A stretch of DNA of 54,416 bases from positions 1 through 54,416 of the forward strand of contig JAUSOQ010000059.1 in the NCBI GenBank assembly GCA_030655755.1, read 5' to 3'. The notes under the pieces are model-generated. The model saw only the letters and a program-made list of their open reading frames with translations. It did no database searches and was not told where the DNA came from. The position numbers were made by a program, and so were the translations under genes. Positions within the stretch are counted from its first letter, which is position 1. Every line of letters starts with the position of its first letter. This DNA comes from Coriobacteriia bacterium (GTDB taxonomy: Bacteria; Actinomycetota; Coriobacteriia; Anaerosomatales; Anaerosomataceae). Below are positions 17,656 through 26,421 of this stretch, piece by piece.

Positions 17656-18449
17656 GGATTCCTCGGACATTCGGTCAGTACGTTGCAGTCGAGTCTCCGG
17701 TGCATAGCCTGGATGCCAAGACGAAGATGGGTCTCGTGGCCGCCTACACTGTCGCCCTGTTCACGGTCGAGCGCTTCGCTGGCCTTGGTGCTGCCGGCAT
17801 CGTCGTGATCGGTGCGGTCGTGCTGGCACAGGTACCCTGGCGTCTGGCGCTGCGCGGCATTAAGGCCGTGTCGGTGATCTTGGCGTTCACACTGTTCGCC
17901 CACGCACTGCGATGGAATCCCGCGACGGTGTCGCTCGTCCGTTTCGGACCGCTCGCGGTAGACGGCGAAGGTCTGCGAACGGGACTCTTCTTCGCAGCGC
18001 GGATCGTGCTGTTGGTCGTGGGTACGTCATTGCTGACCCTGACGACCACGCCCGTGCAGCTCACGGACGGTCTGGAGCGACTCATGCGACCGTTCGCGCG
18101 CTTTGGCTTCCCGGCGGGGGATGTTGCGATGATGCTTTCGGTCGCGCTTCGCTTCATTCCAACGACTGCCGAGGAGGCCGACAAGATCATCCTCGCTCAG
18201 ATGGCACGCGGAGCGCGTTTCGACGAAGGCGGATTGTTGCGTCGGGCAAAAGCATACGTGCCGGTCCTCATCCCACTGTTCGTGAACCTGTTCAGGCGGG
18301 CCGAGGAGCTTGCGGTCGCAATGGAGTCTCGCTGTTATCATGGCGGTCCCGGCAGGACGCGGCTTGATCCTGCTTGCATGCGGGGGCGAGACTGGACGGT
18401 GCTATCGTGTGGAGCGGCGCTCCTGGTGGCGCTTGGAGTACTTCTATAG
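17652..18449 (+). CDS. ecfT: ECF transporter transmembrane subunit EcfT
   Basis: EcfT links the ATPase pair to exchangeable substrate-binding S components. The 265 residues give several hydrophobic segments in the first half and near the C-terminus, with coupling helices between. The two coupling motifs are seen as MARGARFDEGG and AMESRCYHGG, each with the small-Arg-small pattern that contacts the ATPases. The start ATG overlaps the ecfA2 stop. The ecfA1-ecfA2-ecfT-truA-rplM-rpsI order is widespread in Gram-positive bacteria. Confidence 0.9.
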   Translation: MRIPRTFGQYVAVESPVHSLDAKTKMGLVAAYTVALFTVERFAGLGAAGIVVIGAVVLAQVPWRLALRGIKAVSVILAFTLFAHALRWNPATVSLVRFGPLAVDGEGLRTGLFFAARIVLLVVGTSLLTLTTTPVQLTDGLERLMRPFARFGFPAGDVAMMLSVALRFIPTTAEEADKIILAQMARGARFDEGGLLRRAKAYVPVLIPLFVNLFRRAEELAVAMESRCYHGGPGRTRLDPACMRGRDWTVLSCGAALLVALGVLL

Positions 18450-18457
18450 GGGGCATC

Positions 18458-19231
18458 GTGGCCGGGTCGATCGTTCTGACACTCTCATACGACGGCTCCG
18501 GGTTCGCCGGTTTCGCGCGTCAACCCGGTCTGGAGACCGTGCAGGGCCGGGTGGAGAAGGCGTTGTCGACGGTGTTGCGCCGCCCGGTCGAGACCGTGGG
18601 TGCGGGCCGCACCGATGCGGGTGTGCACGCGCTTGGCCAGGTCATGAGTTTCCCCGCCCGGGGTGACGAACCTGACGCACACACACTGCTTCGTTCGCTG
18701 AACGGCCTGGCCCGTCCGGGTATCGTTGTGACAGAGGTGCGCAAGGCGTCTGCGGACTTCAGCGCCCGACATTCGGCAGTGGCTAGAGAGTACCGGTTCC
18801 GCATCGTTCCAGGCCCGATACCGCCGCTCTTTCTGGCGGGGCGGTCCTGGTGGGTGAAAGGCACGCTCGATCTCGCCGCGATGCGTAGGGCCTCGGCGGT
18901 CCTCGTGGGCGAGCATGACTTCAGATCCTTCTGCACGACAGAGTCCGCTGAAGGTAGGCGTACGTTCCGTCATATCGATCTCATCGAGATCACGCCCGAG
19001 AGTCAGCTTGGAGAGCATAGTGTCATCGTGCGCATGGTCGGGAACGCGTTCTTGCACTCGATGGTCCGCATCGTGGTCGGGAGTCTTGTGGAGGTAGGGT
19101 TGGGGAGGCGTTCTGAGGAGTGGCTTGCCGAAGCACTGGCTGCGAGGGCGCGAAGCGCTGCGGGCCCGACGGCGCCCCCGGAGGGCCTTGTGCTGTGGCA
19201 CGTCGAGTATCCTGAGGAGTGCTGGCTATAG
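18458..19231 (+). CDS. truA: tRNA pseudouridine(38-40) synthase TruA
   Basis: TruA converts uridines at 38-40 of the tRNA anticodon arm to pseudouridine. The 257-residue protein contains the motif [14 protein letters not shown] with the catalytic aspartate. Further conserved parts are [16 protein letters not shown] and the C-terminal [19 protein letters not shown]. The GTG at 18458 begins the family-like [15 protein letters not shown] and follows TAGGGGGC after ecfT; the frame open back to 18374 lies inside ecfT and is unsupported. Confidence 0.95.
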   Translation: MAGSIVLTLSYDGSGFAGFARQPGLETVQGRVEKALSTVLRRPVETVGAGRTDAGVHALGQVMSFPARGDEPDAHTLLRSLNGLARPGIVVTEVRKASADFSARHSAVAREYRFRIVPGPIPPLFLAGRSWWVKGTLDLAAMRRASAVLVGEHDFRSFCTTESAEGRRTFRHIDLIEITPESQLGEHSVIVRMVGNAFLHSMVRIVVGSLVEVGLGRRSEEWLAEALAARARSAAGPTAPPEGLVLWHVEYPEECWL

Positions 19232-19279
19232 GAGTTCTGGCGGCCAACCCGTGTGGGTGGATACGCCCGGTGGCGTTTG

Positions 19280-19308
19280 TTGACACCTGGAATCGCCCTG
19301 GCTATAGT
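19280..19308 (+). promoter_or_regulatory. rplM: Sigma-70-type promoter for rplM-rpsI
   Basis: TTGACA at 19280-19285 is a perfect -35 box and TATAGT at 19303-19308 a near-perfect -10, with exactly 17 bases between. It lies in the gap between truA and rplM and predicts a start site around 19315, giving a leader of about 60 bases. It is among the strongest promoters I can see in the window. Confidence 0.85.
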
Positions 19309-19377
19309 CTAAGGGTTCGTTTCTCGAGCCCCGTGAACTCAAGAAACGCTGCAATGTCTGCATTATTTGGAGGAGCA

Positions 19378-19812
19378 TTGAAGACCTATTACGCCAAGCC
19401 CGGCGAGGTGGAGCAGGAGTGGCTGCTCGTCGACGCCACCGATATACCGCTCGGCCGCCTGTCGAGTGAGATCGCATCGATCCTGAAGGGGAAGCGTAAG
19501 CCGCAGTACACCCCTCATGTGGATACCGGCGATTTCGTTATCGTTATCAACGCCAGCAAGATCAAGCTTACCGGTAACAAGCTGGCCACCAAGAAGAAGT
19601 ACCGTCACTCTGGATCACCTGGTGGCCTGAAGGAGACTGCGATCTCCGACATGCTGGCTACGCGTCCTGAGCGCGTCATCGAGGGCGCCGTGAAGGGCAT
19701 GTTGCCGAAGAATACCCTCGGACGGGCCATGGGCGCCAAGCTCAAGGTCTATGGCGGTGCGGAGCACCCCCATAAGGCCCAGAAGCCCCGTCAGATCACG
19801 CTGGAGGTTTAA
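19378..19812 (+). CDS. rplM: Large ribosomal subunit protein L13
   Basis: L13 is an early 50S assembly protein. The proposed start is TTG at 19378, giving 144 residues that begin [19 protein letters not shown], the usual N-terminus. GGAGGAG at 19369-19375 lies just before it. An ATG at 19354 would add eight residues but lacks a binding site. The core has [15 protein letters not shown] and [12 protein letters not shown]. It is followed after three bases by rpsI. Confidence 0.94.
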   Translation: MKTYYAKPGEVEQEWLLVDATDIPLGRLSSEIASILKGKRKPQYTPHVDTGDFVIVINASKIKLTGNKLATKKKYRHSGSPGGLKETAISDMLATRPERVIEGAVKGMLPKNTLGRAMGAKLKVYGGAEHPHKAQKPRQITLEV

Positions 19813-19815
19813 CGC

Positions 19816-20214
19816 ATGGCTGAGAGCAAGGCAGTCTACTGGGGCACCGGCCGCCGCAAGACCGCGGTGGCGCGTGTGCGCATCACCCCGGGTACCGGTA
19901 ACTACGTGATCAATGGTCGCGATTTCAACACGCACTTCGGGCGCGTCGCGCTGAAGACGTTCGTCGAGCAGCCCTTCAAGGTCACTGAGACATTGGGCCA
20001 CTTCGACGTGTACGCCAACATCAAGGGCGGCGGCATCTCTGGCCAGGCCGGTGCGCTTCGTCACGGTATCTCCCGTGCGCTCCTAGAGGCTGGCGACGAC
20101 TATCGCGGTGAGCTCAAGCGTGCCGGGTTCTTGCGTCGCGACCCGCGTATGGTCGAGCGCAAGAAGTACGGTCTTAAGAAAGCCCGCAAGCGCCCGCAGT
20201 TCTCCAAGCGCTAG
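19816..20214 (+). CDS. rpsI: Small ribosomal subunit protein S9
   Basis: S9 has a long C-terminal tail that touches P-site tRNA. The 132 residues include [16 protein letters not shown], the [22 protein letters not shown] segment and the final [11 protein letters not shown] tail. GGAGG at the end of rplM supplies the binding site. A strong terminator follows 30 bases after the stop. Confidence 0.97.
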   Translation: MAESKAVYWGTGRRKTAVARVRITPGTGNYVINGRDFNTHFGRVALKTFVEQPFKVTETLGHFDVYANIKGGGISGQAGALRHGISRALLEAGDDYRGELKRAGFLRRDPRMVERKKYGLKKARKRPQFSKR

Positions 20215-20243
20215 GAGCTGCGAGGCTATCCAGTGAGATTGAC

Positions 20244-20268
20244 AAAGCCCGCCTTCGTGGCGGGCTTT
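20244..20268 (+). terminator. Intrinsic terminator after rpsI
   Basis: AAAGCCCGCC at 20244-20253 pairs perfectly with GGCGGGCTTT at 20259-20268 around TTCGT, and T-rich GTTTCTT follows. It ends the rplM-rpsI unit. The glmM binding site begins only eight bases later, so any transcript reading through carries this stem just ahead of that site. Confidence 0.88.
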
Positions 20269-20290
20269 GTTTCTTGGAGGGGGAAGCACG

Positions 20291-21625
20291 ATGACCAGGC
20301 TATTTGGCACCGATGGCGTACGCGGCGTGGCGAATGACGACCTTACACCTGAGCTGGCATTCAAGCTCGGCGAGGCCGCGGGGCATTTCCTCGGCGAGCG
20401 AGGCCGCGGAAGGATCGTCGTCGGCATGGATACCCGTCGCAGCGGCGAGATGCTCGAGGCGGCTCTCGTGGCAGGCATCTGCTCCGGGGGTGCGGACGCG
20501 CTTCGGTGCGGTATCGTCCCCACGCCAGCGGTCGCATACCTCACACGCGCGTTGGAGGCCGATGGCGGCGTCGTTATCTCGGCATCGCACAATCCCGCCG
20601 AGTACAACGGCATCAAGTTCTTCGATCGCGACGGGTTCAAGCTGCCGGACGAGGTAGAAGATGAGATCGAGGAGTTCCTGGTCTCCGAGCGGGCCTGGGC
20701 TCGGCCGACGGGTGCCGACCTGGGACGTGCGATCATCGTCGGGGATGCTGTCGAACGCTACATCGCACACGTGCTGGGCGGCATGGAAGGGGATCTCTCT
20801 GGAGTGCGCATCGCCGTAGACTGCGGGCACGGTGCATCAGCGCTCACCACGCCCGTTGCATTCGAGCGTCTCGGTGCGGAGGTCGTGAGCGTGAACTGCG
20901 ACTGGAACGGGATGGACATCAATCTTGACTGTGGCTCGACGTATCTGGGCACCATCAGTGGCATCGTCAAGGTCGGCCATTTCGATCTCGGCATCGCGCA
21001 CGACGGCGATGCCGATCGCGTTCTTGCGGTTGATGAGACGGGAGCGGAGGTCGACGGCGACGAGATCATGGCCGTGTGTGCGGCTGACATGAAGGCACGC
21101 TCGGCGCTCGTGCATGACACAGTGGTGACGACGGTGATGAGCAATCTCGGTTTCGAGGTTGCCATGCGTGGGATCGGCGTGAACGTCATCAAGACGAAGG
21201 TCGGTGACCGCTACGTCCTCGACCAGATGCGCACATCGGGTGCGACGTTGGGCGGCGAACAGTCCGGACACGTCATCTTCCTGGAGCACAACACGACTGG
21301 AGACGGGCTCATATCGGCGCTTCATCTCGCCGAGATCGTGAAGCGCTCCGGCAAGCCGCTCTCGGAGCTTCGCACGGTGATGCACCGTTTCCCGCAGGTG
21401 CTCGTCAATGTGCCGGTCGCTGACAAAGCCCGACTGTCGACAAGCGCTGCGGTCCACGATGCGGTGTATGCTGCGGAGCAGCGTCTCGGCGACGAGGGGC
21501 GTGTGCTCGTGCGTGCGTCGGGCACAGAACCACTTGTGCGTGTCATGGTCGAGGCTGCGGACTACGACACTGCGCAGCAGATCGTCGACGCGATCGTCGG
21601 GGTTGTGAAGCGAGAACTCGAGTAG
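20291..21625 (+). CDS. glmM: Phosphoglucosamine mutase GlmM
   Basis: GlmM converts glucosamine-6-phosphate to glucosamine-1-phosphate for UDP-GlcNAc and peptidoglycan. The 444 residues show the phosphoserine loop ISASHNPAEYNGIKFF, with the reactive serine at about S99, the metal loop HDGDADRVLAVDE and the C-terminal phosphate-binding RASGTEPLVRVM. The ATG at 20291 follows GGAGGGGGAAG; the upstream in-frame TTG at 20267 lies inside the terminator. It stands next to glmS, the enzyme that makes its substrate. Confidence 0.96.
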   Translation: MTRLFGTDGVRGVANDDLTPELAFKLGEAAGHFLGERGRGRIVVGMDTRRSGEMLEAALVAGICSGGADALRCGIVPTPAVAYLTRALEADGGVVISASHNPAEYNGIKFFDRDGFKLPDEVEDEIEEFLVSERAWARPTGADLGRAIIVGDAVERYIAHVLGGMEGDLSGVRIAVDCGHGASALTTPVAFERLGAEVVSVNCDWNGMDINLDCGSTYLGTISGIVKVGHFDLGIAHDGDADRVLAVDETGAEVDGDEIMAVCAADMKARSALVHDTVVTTVMSNLGFEVAMRGIGVNVIKTKVGDRYVLDQMRTSGATLGGEQSGHVIFLEHNTTGDGLISALHLAEIVKRSGKPLSELRTVMHRFPQVLVNVPVADKARLSTSAAVHDAVYAAEQRLGDEGRVLVRASGTEPLVRVMVEAADYDTAQQIVDAIVGVVKRELE

Positions 21626-21656
21626 CCTTGCCGTAACCGCGCCGTCATGTGTGCTC

Positions 21657-21665
21657 TGCTAGAAT
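21657..21665 (+). promoter_or_regulatory. glmS: Extended -10 promoter candidate for glmS
   Basis: TGCTAGAAT carries the extended -10 TG followed by TAGAAT at 21660-21665; no good -35 stands 17 bases upstream. The predicted start near 21672 would place about 44 bases before the ribozyme cleavage site, which fits the architecture of glmS leaders. Confidence 0.5.
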
Positions 21666-21704
21666 CACAGCGTACAGATGGCGGATGGAAGGAGTGCCTG
21701 CGCA

Positions 21705-21851
21705 GCTGATCGCAAGCGCCGGGCCTGACTACAGTCAGGTGACGAGGCGAGGGTCTATCGAAACATTCGGCGGATGGCCCTCCGGCCCCTACCGGGGTCG
21801 AAACGGTATCGACAAAGCACCCGGGTGACCGGGAGACAAAGCGATACCGCA
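21705..21851 (+). promoter_or_regulatory. glmS: glmS ribozyme-riboswitch
   Basis: The leader matches the glucosamine-6-phosphate-activated self-cleaving ribozyme. The 5' boundary is A21715|G21716, followed by GCGCCGGGC. P1 is CCTGAC/GTCAGG at 21724-21739; the conserved core reads GACGAGG (21741-21747), TATCGA (21756-21761) and TTCGGCGGATGGCC, and the 3' domain has CGGTATCG/CGATACCG (21804-21811 with 21842-21849) enclosing a GTGA-capped CCCGG/CCGGG hairpin. In studied bacteria cleavage exposes a 5' hydroxyl and leads to mRNA decay, lowering GlmS when its product is plentiful. The exact ends are approximate. Confidence 0.93.
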
Positions 21852-21945
21852 CCGGTTTTTTCTTACGCGCCTCATGTAGTCTCACTAAAGCGCGCAAGCA
21901 CTTCCCACGGCGCAAGTCGTGCTCAACCCCTATGCAGATATCTTT

Positions 21946-21959
21946 GAGGGAGGACCCTC
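21946..21959 (+). promoter_or_regulatory. glmS: Hairpin over the glmS ribosome binding site
   Basis: GAGGG at 21946-21950 and CCCTC at 21955-21959 are perfectly complementary around AGGA, so the GAGGGAGG binding site is inside a small stem three bases before the ATG. A second layer of control over GlmS translation is possible. The stem is short and may simply be opened by ribosomes. Confidence 0.35.
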
Positions 21960-21962
21960 CTT

Positions 21963-23789
21963 ATGTGCGGAATCGTCGGATACGTGGGACCCCGACAGGC
22001 GAGTGACGTCCTGCTCGGCGGTCTGGCCCGTCTGGAGTATCGCGGCTACGACTCTGCGGGCATGGCCGTTGTCAGTGGCGGCACCCTGGAAGTCAGTCGC
22101 CGCGTCGGCAAGCTCGTCAACTTGCGCGAAGCGGTGGCCGAGACGCCCCTGCATGGCATGGTCGGCATCGGTCATACGCGGTGGGCGACACACGGAAAGC
22201 CGAGTATCGAGAACGCTCACCCGCATATGGACTGCACCGGTCACATCGCGGTCGTGCACAACGGCATCATCGAGAACTATGTCGAGTTGCGCGAGGAGCT
22301 CGCGGCCAATGGCCATGTATTGCTCTCCGAGACCGACACAGAGGTGGTCGCACACCTGGTGGAAAGTTACTTCGACGGTGACCTGAGCGATGCGGTCGCA
22401 AAGACCGTCAAGCGCCTTGAGGGCGCCTACGCACTGGCGATCGTGCATCTGGATGACCCCGAGACGATCGTTGCCGCACGAGTGGACTCGCCGCTGATCA
22501 TCGGACTCGGCGAGGGTGAGAACATCGTTGCGAGTGATATTCCGGCGGTTCTCGAGTACACCCGTGAGGTGCTTGTTCTCGAGGATGGTGACGTGGCCAC
22601 CGTGACTGCGAACGAGGTCCGGGTCATGGACGCCTCCGGAGCATCGCGACAGCGCGAGATATTGCATGTGGAGTGGAACCTCGATGCTGCCGAGAAGGGC
22701 GGTTACGAGGACTTCATGCTCAAGGAGATCCACGAGCAGCCACGCGCGATCCGCGAGACGCTGCGGGGTCGCATGGCCGCCGACGGGCGTATCCAGCTAT
22801 CCGAGTTGCAGATGACCGAGGCGCAACTCTCGGCCATCGACCGTGTATTCATCGTCGCGTGTGGGACGAGCTATCATGCGGCGATCGTCGCGAAGTACCT
22901 CATCGAGCAGTGGGCGCGCATCCCGGTCGAAGTGGATGTGTCGAGTGAGTTCCGTTACCGTGACCCGATCGTCGACGATGAGACCCTGGTGGTCGCCATC
23001 ACCCAATCGGGCGAGACTACCGATACACTTGCGGCGGTCCGCGAAGCACGTCGTCGCGGTGCGAAGGTCTTCGCCATCACCAATGTCGTTGGAAGCCGCG
23101 TGACACGAGAGAGCGACGGCGTCATCTACACGCATGCCGGTCCCGAGATCGGGGTCGCCGCGACCAAGACCTTCACGGCACAGATCGCGGCGCTCAACGT
23201 GTTGGCGCTTAAATTGGCACAGGCGAAGGGTACACTCGAGCAGGCGCGCATCGAGTCGCTGTGGGAGGAGGTCGCTCGTCTTCCCGAGATCGTCGAGGCC
23301 GTGCTTGCCGATGAGCACGAGATCGAGGCGTGCGCGCGTGAGTATACCGACGTCGTATCCTCGCTCTTCCTCGGCCGAGGCATAGGTGTGCCGGTCGCCA
23401 TGGAGGGCGCGCTCAAGCTCAAGGAGATCTCATACATTCATGCAGAGGCATATCCGGCCGGTGAGATGAAGCATGGTCCCATCGCGCTCATCACGCCCGA
23501 GGTGCCTGTGGTCGTTGTGGCGACGCAGGGTCGCACGTATGAGAAGGTCGTTTCCAACATCCAGGAGGTCCGTGCTCGCGGTGCGCGTGTCATCGTTGTG
23601 GCGACACACGGCGACGACAGTATTCGCGCGCATGCGGAGCACGTCCTGTATGTGCCGCGTACTTCCGAGGATATCTCGGCCATACCCGCGACGATCCCTA
23701 TGCAGCTGCTCAGCTATCATATCGCCAAGATGCGCGGCTGCAACGTTGACCAGCCCCGTAACCTCGCCAAGTCCGTCACCGTGGAGTAG
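21963..23789 (+). CDS. glmS: Glutamine--fructose-6-phosphate aminotransferase GlmS
   Basis: GlmS makes glucosamine-6-phosphate from fructose-6-phosphate and glutamine, the first committed step to amino sugars. The 608 residues start MCGIVGYVG, with C2 the N-terminal nucleophile after Met removal. The amidotransferase domain runs to about 240 (with RLEYRGYDSAG and GIGHTRWATHG). Two SIS domains follow, with ACGTSYHAA, ITQSGETTDTL and the C-terminal LAKSVTVE that seals the active site. The ribozyme immediately upstream fixes its identity beyond doubt. Confidence 0.98.
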   Translation: MCGIVGYVGPRQASDVLLGGLARLEYRGYDSAGMAVVSGGTLEVSRRVGKLVNLREAVAETPLHGMVGIGHTRWATHGKPSIENAHPHMDCTGHIAVVHNGIIENYVELREELAANGHVLLSETDTEVVAHLVESYFDGDLSDAVAKTVKRLEGAYALAIVHLDDPETIVAARVDSPLIIGLGEGENIVASDIPAVLEYTREVLVLEDGDVATVTANEVRVMDASGASRQREILHVEWNLDAAEKGGYEDFMLKEIHEQPRAIRETLRGRMAADGRIQLSELQMTEAQLSAIDRVFIVACGTSYHAAIVAKYLIEQWARIPVEVDVSSEFRYRDPIVDDETLVVAITQSGETTDTLAAVREARRRGAKVFAITNVVGSRVTRESDGVIYTHAGPEIGVAATKTFTAQIAALNVLALKLAQAKGTLEQARIESLWEEVARLPEIVEAVLADEHEIEACAREYTDVVSSLFLGRGIGVPVAMEGALKLKEISYIHAEAYPAGEMKHGPIALITPEVPVVVVATQGRTYEKVVSNIQEVRARGARVIVVATHGDDSIRAHAEHVLYVPRTSEDISAIPATIPMQLLSYHIAKMRGCNVDQPRNLAKSVTVE

Positions 23790-23791
23790 CG

Positions 23792-24280
23792 ATGATCACT
23801 GGTCTTGGAGTCGACATCGTCGAGATCGACCGTATGCGGGCGGCGCTTGAGCGGCACCCTCGTATGAAGGAGCGGATCTTCTCGGCGCAGGAGCGTACGT
23901 ACTGTGAGGCGCGCAACAAGCCCGAGATCCACTACGCGATGCGCTTCGCCGCTAAAGAGGCCGTGCTCAAAGCGCTTGGCACCGGCTTCGCGGGCATGCG
24001 CTTTGCCGACGTTGAGGTCCTGCGTGACGAATACGGTCGTCCAATACCGCGTCTCCAGGGTCGTGCCGCTGAAGTGGCGGTGGAGCGCGGCGTCATCGAG
24101 ATGCACCTGTCGCTCTCGTTCACACACACGACGGCGGTCGCGTCGGCGGTGGCCATCACCGAGCAGATGCGACCCCGCAAGGAGGAACCAGAGCTCACTC
24201 AGCAGCAGAAGCTCGCCGCGTCGTTCAAGGAAGCGCGAGGGCTGCTCGATGATGTGGGGAAGGATACCGACGGAGCGTGA
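23792..24280 (+). CDS. acpS: Holo-[acyl-carrier-protein] synthase with C-terminal extension
   Basis: AcpS transfers 4'-phosphopantetheine from CoA to acyl carrier protein. The magnesium ligands D8 (GLGVDIVEIDR) and E56 (RFAAKEAVLKALG) are in place, and LSLSFTHTTAVA closes the fold. The family is normally about 115-130 residues; this protein has 162. The core ends near residue 124, and residues 125-162 form a charged, probably helical tail (EEPELTQQQKLAASFKEARG) of unknown role. It starts two bases after glmS. The acpS-nnr pairing is common. Confidence 0.92.
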   Translation: MITGLGVDIVEIDRMRAALERHPRMKERIFSAQERTYCEARNKPEIHYAMRFAAKEAVLKALGTGFAGMRFADVEVLRDEYGRPIPRLQGRAAEVAVERGVIEMHLSLSFTHTTAVASAVAITEQMRPRKEEPELTQQQKLAASFKEARGLLDDVGKDTDGA

Positions 24281-24336
24281 TACCGGCGGGTGGGCCGCGC
24301 GGTGACGTGCGGTCCTCTTTCATAGGGAGGCGACGG

Positions 24337-25869
24337 ATGCAGTACGCGCTGACTGCCGCAGAGGCGCTTCGTGCGGAGCAGGAGGCGATCGCACACGGTG
24401 CGGTCACGCTCGAGACACTCATGGACCGGGCCGGGGATGCGCTTGCCGAGACGATCCTTGATGCCGCGCCCTCAGGTCCCATTGCGGTGCTCACCGGCAA
24501 AGGTAACAACGCCGGTGACGGCTGGGTCGCGGCTCGTCTGCTGCATGAGCAAGGGCGAGACGTTCGGGTGTTCGCACTCGCATCACCGAGTGCGCTTTCT
24601 GGCGCGGCCAAGACTGCGGCGCGCGCTGCGGTAGATCGCGGGGTGGCGTGGAGTACTCCTGACAGTGCCCTCGATCTTGCGCACGGTCTTCTTGGCGTCA
24701 CGGTCATCCTTGATGCGTTGTTCGGGTCCGGGTTCCGCGGTACGGCGGCCGAGCCGTATGCATCGGCCATCACGGCAATCGAGGACAGCGACGCGTTCGT
24801 GGTCGCGGCGGACATGCCCTCGGGCGTACACGCTGACACCGCAGTCGTGGTTGGACCCGCGGTCAACGCGAACATCACCGTGACGTTCTCCGCCCCGAAG
24901 ATCGGGCTGCTGCTCGAGCCCGGGGCTTCGCATGCTGGCGAGATCATCGTGAGCGACATCGGTGTTCCCGGTGTCTATGTCGACCGAGCAGGCTGTCTCG
25001 AGATATGGGACCGCGGCGACTACCGTGGGCTGATGCCGGTGCCCGTGCCCGGGGACCACAAGGGTACACGCGGGCGGGTGCTGACGGTGACGGGCTCGCG
25101 TGCCTTCGCGGGCGCGGCGGTCCTGACTGCCCGCGGCGCGTCGAGGATGGGCGCGGGGTACGTCTTCGCCGCTGTCCCTGCGTCGATCGTTCCGACCGTC
25201 CAGAGCGCACTGCCGCACGTGATCTGTCACTCGATGGCTGAGACGCTTGAAGGTACACTCGCTCGTGCTGCCGCAGATGCGCTTCTCGAACTCGCCGCAC
25301 ACGTCGATGCGGTCGTCGTGGGACCCGGGTTGACGCTGCATCCGGAGACCGTGGAGGTCGTGCGACGGCTGGTCGCCGAGACCCGCGTGCCACTCGTACT
25401 CGATGCGGACGCACTCAACGCTTTCGATGCGATCGGCCCGGCGGTGATACTGAGCAGGAGTGCGCCCACTGTCGTGACGCCGCATCCGGGCGAGTTGGCG
25501 CGACTTCTCGACCGCTCGACTCTCGACATCCAGGCGGATCGCATCGCGAGCGCCGCCATGCTGTCCGGCGGACAGGTTGCGTGTCTTCTCAAAGGTGCGC
25601 GCACCATCGTCGCGGGAGACGGAAGGGCGGTCGTCACGATGGCGGGCAACCCCGGCATGGCGACTGCAGGTATGGGTGACGTGCTTGCCGGTATGATCGG
25701 GACGCTGCTTGCACAGGGCCTGTCACCTTACGATGCTGCTGCGCTCGGAGCGTATATGCACGGAAGAGCAGGAGATCTTGGTGCCGATGAACTCACACAG
25801 ATATGTCTGACGGCGGACGACATCGACGGGTTCTTGCCACAGGCGGTACACGAAGTGCTTGGCGTGTAG
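24337..25869 (+). CDS. nnr: Bifunctional NAD(P)H-hydrate repair enzyme
   Basis: The protein repairs damaged NAD(P)HX. Residues about 1-215 are the YjeF-N epimerase domain, with LTGKGNNAGDGWVAARLL and an aspartate-rich FVVAADMPSGV. Residues about 230-505 are the ADP-dependent dehydratase domain (ribokinase-like), with the signature NPGMATAGMGDVLAGMIG. The total is 510 residues, the usual bifunctional length. GGGAGG at 24325-24330 fixes the ATG at 24337; a start at 24277 within acpS is unlikely. Confidence 0.94.
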   Translation: MQYALTAAEALRAEQEAIAHGAVTLETLMDRAGDALAETILDAAPSGPIAVLTGKGNNAGDGWVAARLLHEQGRDVRVFALASPSALSGAAKTAARAAVDRGVAWSTPDSALDLAHGLLGVTVILDALFGSGFRGTAAEPYASAITAIEDSDAFVVAADMPSGVHADTAVVVGPAVNANITVTFSAPKIGLLLEPGASHAGEIIVSDIGVPGVYVDRAGCLEIWDRGDYRGLMPVPVPGDHKGTRGRVLTVTGSRAFAGAAVLTARGASRMGAGYVFAAVPASIVPTVQSALPHVICHSMAETLEGTLARAAADALLELAAHVDAVVVGPGLTLHPETVEVVRRLVAETRVPLVLDADALNAFDAIGPAVILSRSAPTVVTPHPGELARLLDRSTLDIQADRIASAAMLSGGQVACLLKGARTIVAGDGRAVVTMAGNPGMATAGMGDVLAGMIGTLLAQGLSPYDAAALGAYMHGRAGDLGADELTQICLTADDIDGFLPQAVHEVLGV

Positions 25870-25956
25870 TTCCCGCTGCCAGCAGACGACGGGTATCATT
25901 ATCACTACAAGACAAGACGCACACTCCGGCGCAGGCCGGCCGAAGGAGGAGACAGG

Positions 25957-26418
25957 ATGGCAACACTCACGGCTCGGGACATCATGACGCCGGATCCGAT
26001 CACGGTCACGACTTCCATGTCGGTGAGGGATGCGGCGCGAGCGATGGTCGACAAAGGGGTCGGTGCGCTGCCGGTCATGGACGAGGATGCGTTGGTGGGA
26101 ATCGTGAGTGAAGGCGATTTGATCATGCAGGACGTGAAGATGGTGTTCCCGACCTACATCCATCTACTCGACGGTCTCATCATGTATCCGCCAGCAACCG
26201 CACGCTTCGAGTCTGAGCTCAAGAAAGCGATCGGCGCGACCGTGGGTGACGTGATGTCGGCCAAGCCGGTCACGGTGCAGGTGAACACATCTGTCGAGGA
26301 TATCGCAACGCTTATGGTCGACCGCGACGTCAGTCGCATACTGGTGCTCGACGGCGAGGCGCTCGTCGGTATCGTCAGCAAGTCCGACATCGTTCGATCC
26401 CTGATCATCGGGGAGTAG
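25957..26418 (+). CDS. CBS-domain pair protein
   Basis: The 153-residue protein consists almost wholly of two CBS domains. The first starts with ARDIMTPDPITVTTSMSVRDAA and has LVGIVSEGDLI; the second starts with VGDVMSAKPVTVQVNTSVEDIA and has LVGIVSKSDIVR. CBS pairs bind adenine nucleotides and act as energy sensors, usually through a partner; none is fused here. AAGGAGGAG at 25943-25951 precedes the ATG. It lies three bases before alr, so co-expression is likely, but a functional link is unproven. Confidence 0.85.
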   Translation: MATLTARDIMTPDPITVTTSMSVRDAARAMVDKGVGALPVMDEDALVGIVSEGDLIMQDVKMVFPTYIHLLDGLIMYPPATARFESELKKAIGATVGDVMSAKPVTVQVNTSVEDIATLMVDRDVSRILVLDGEALVGIVSKSDIVRSLIIGE

Positions 26419-26421
26419 GGC

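Noticed and set aside
21852-21861. T6 tract after the glmS ribozyme as an ordinary intrinsic terminator
   Set aside because: The stem directly abutting the T-run is weak and forms part of the ribozyme fold, so I did not list it as a terminator.
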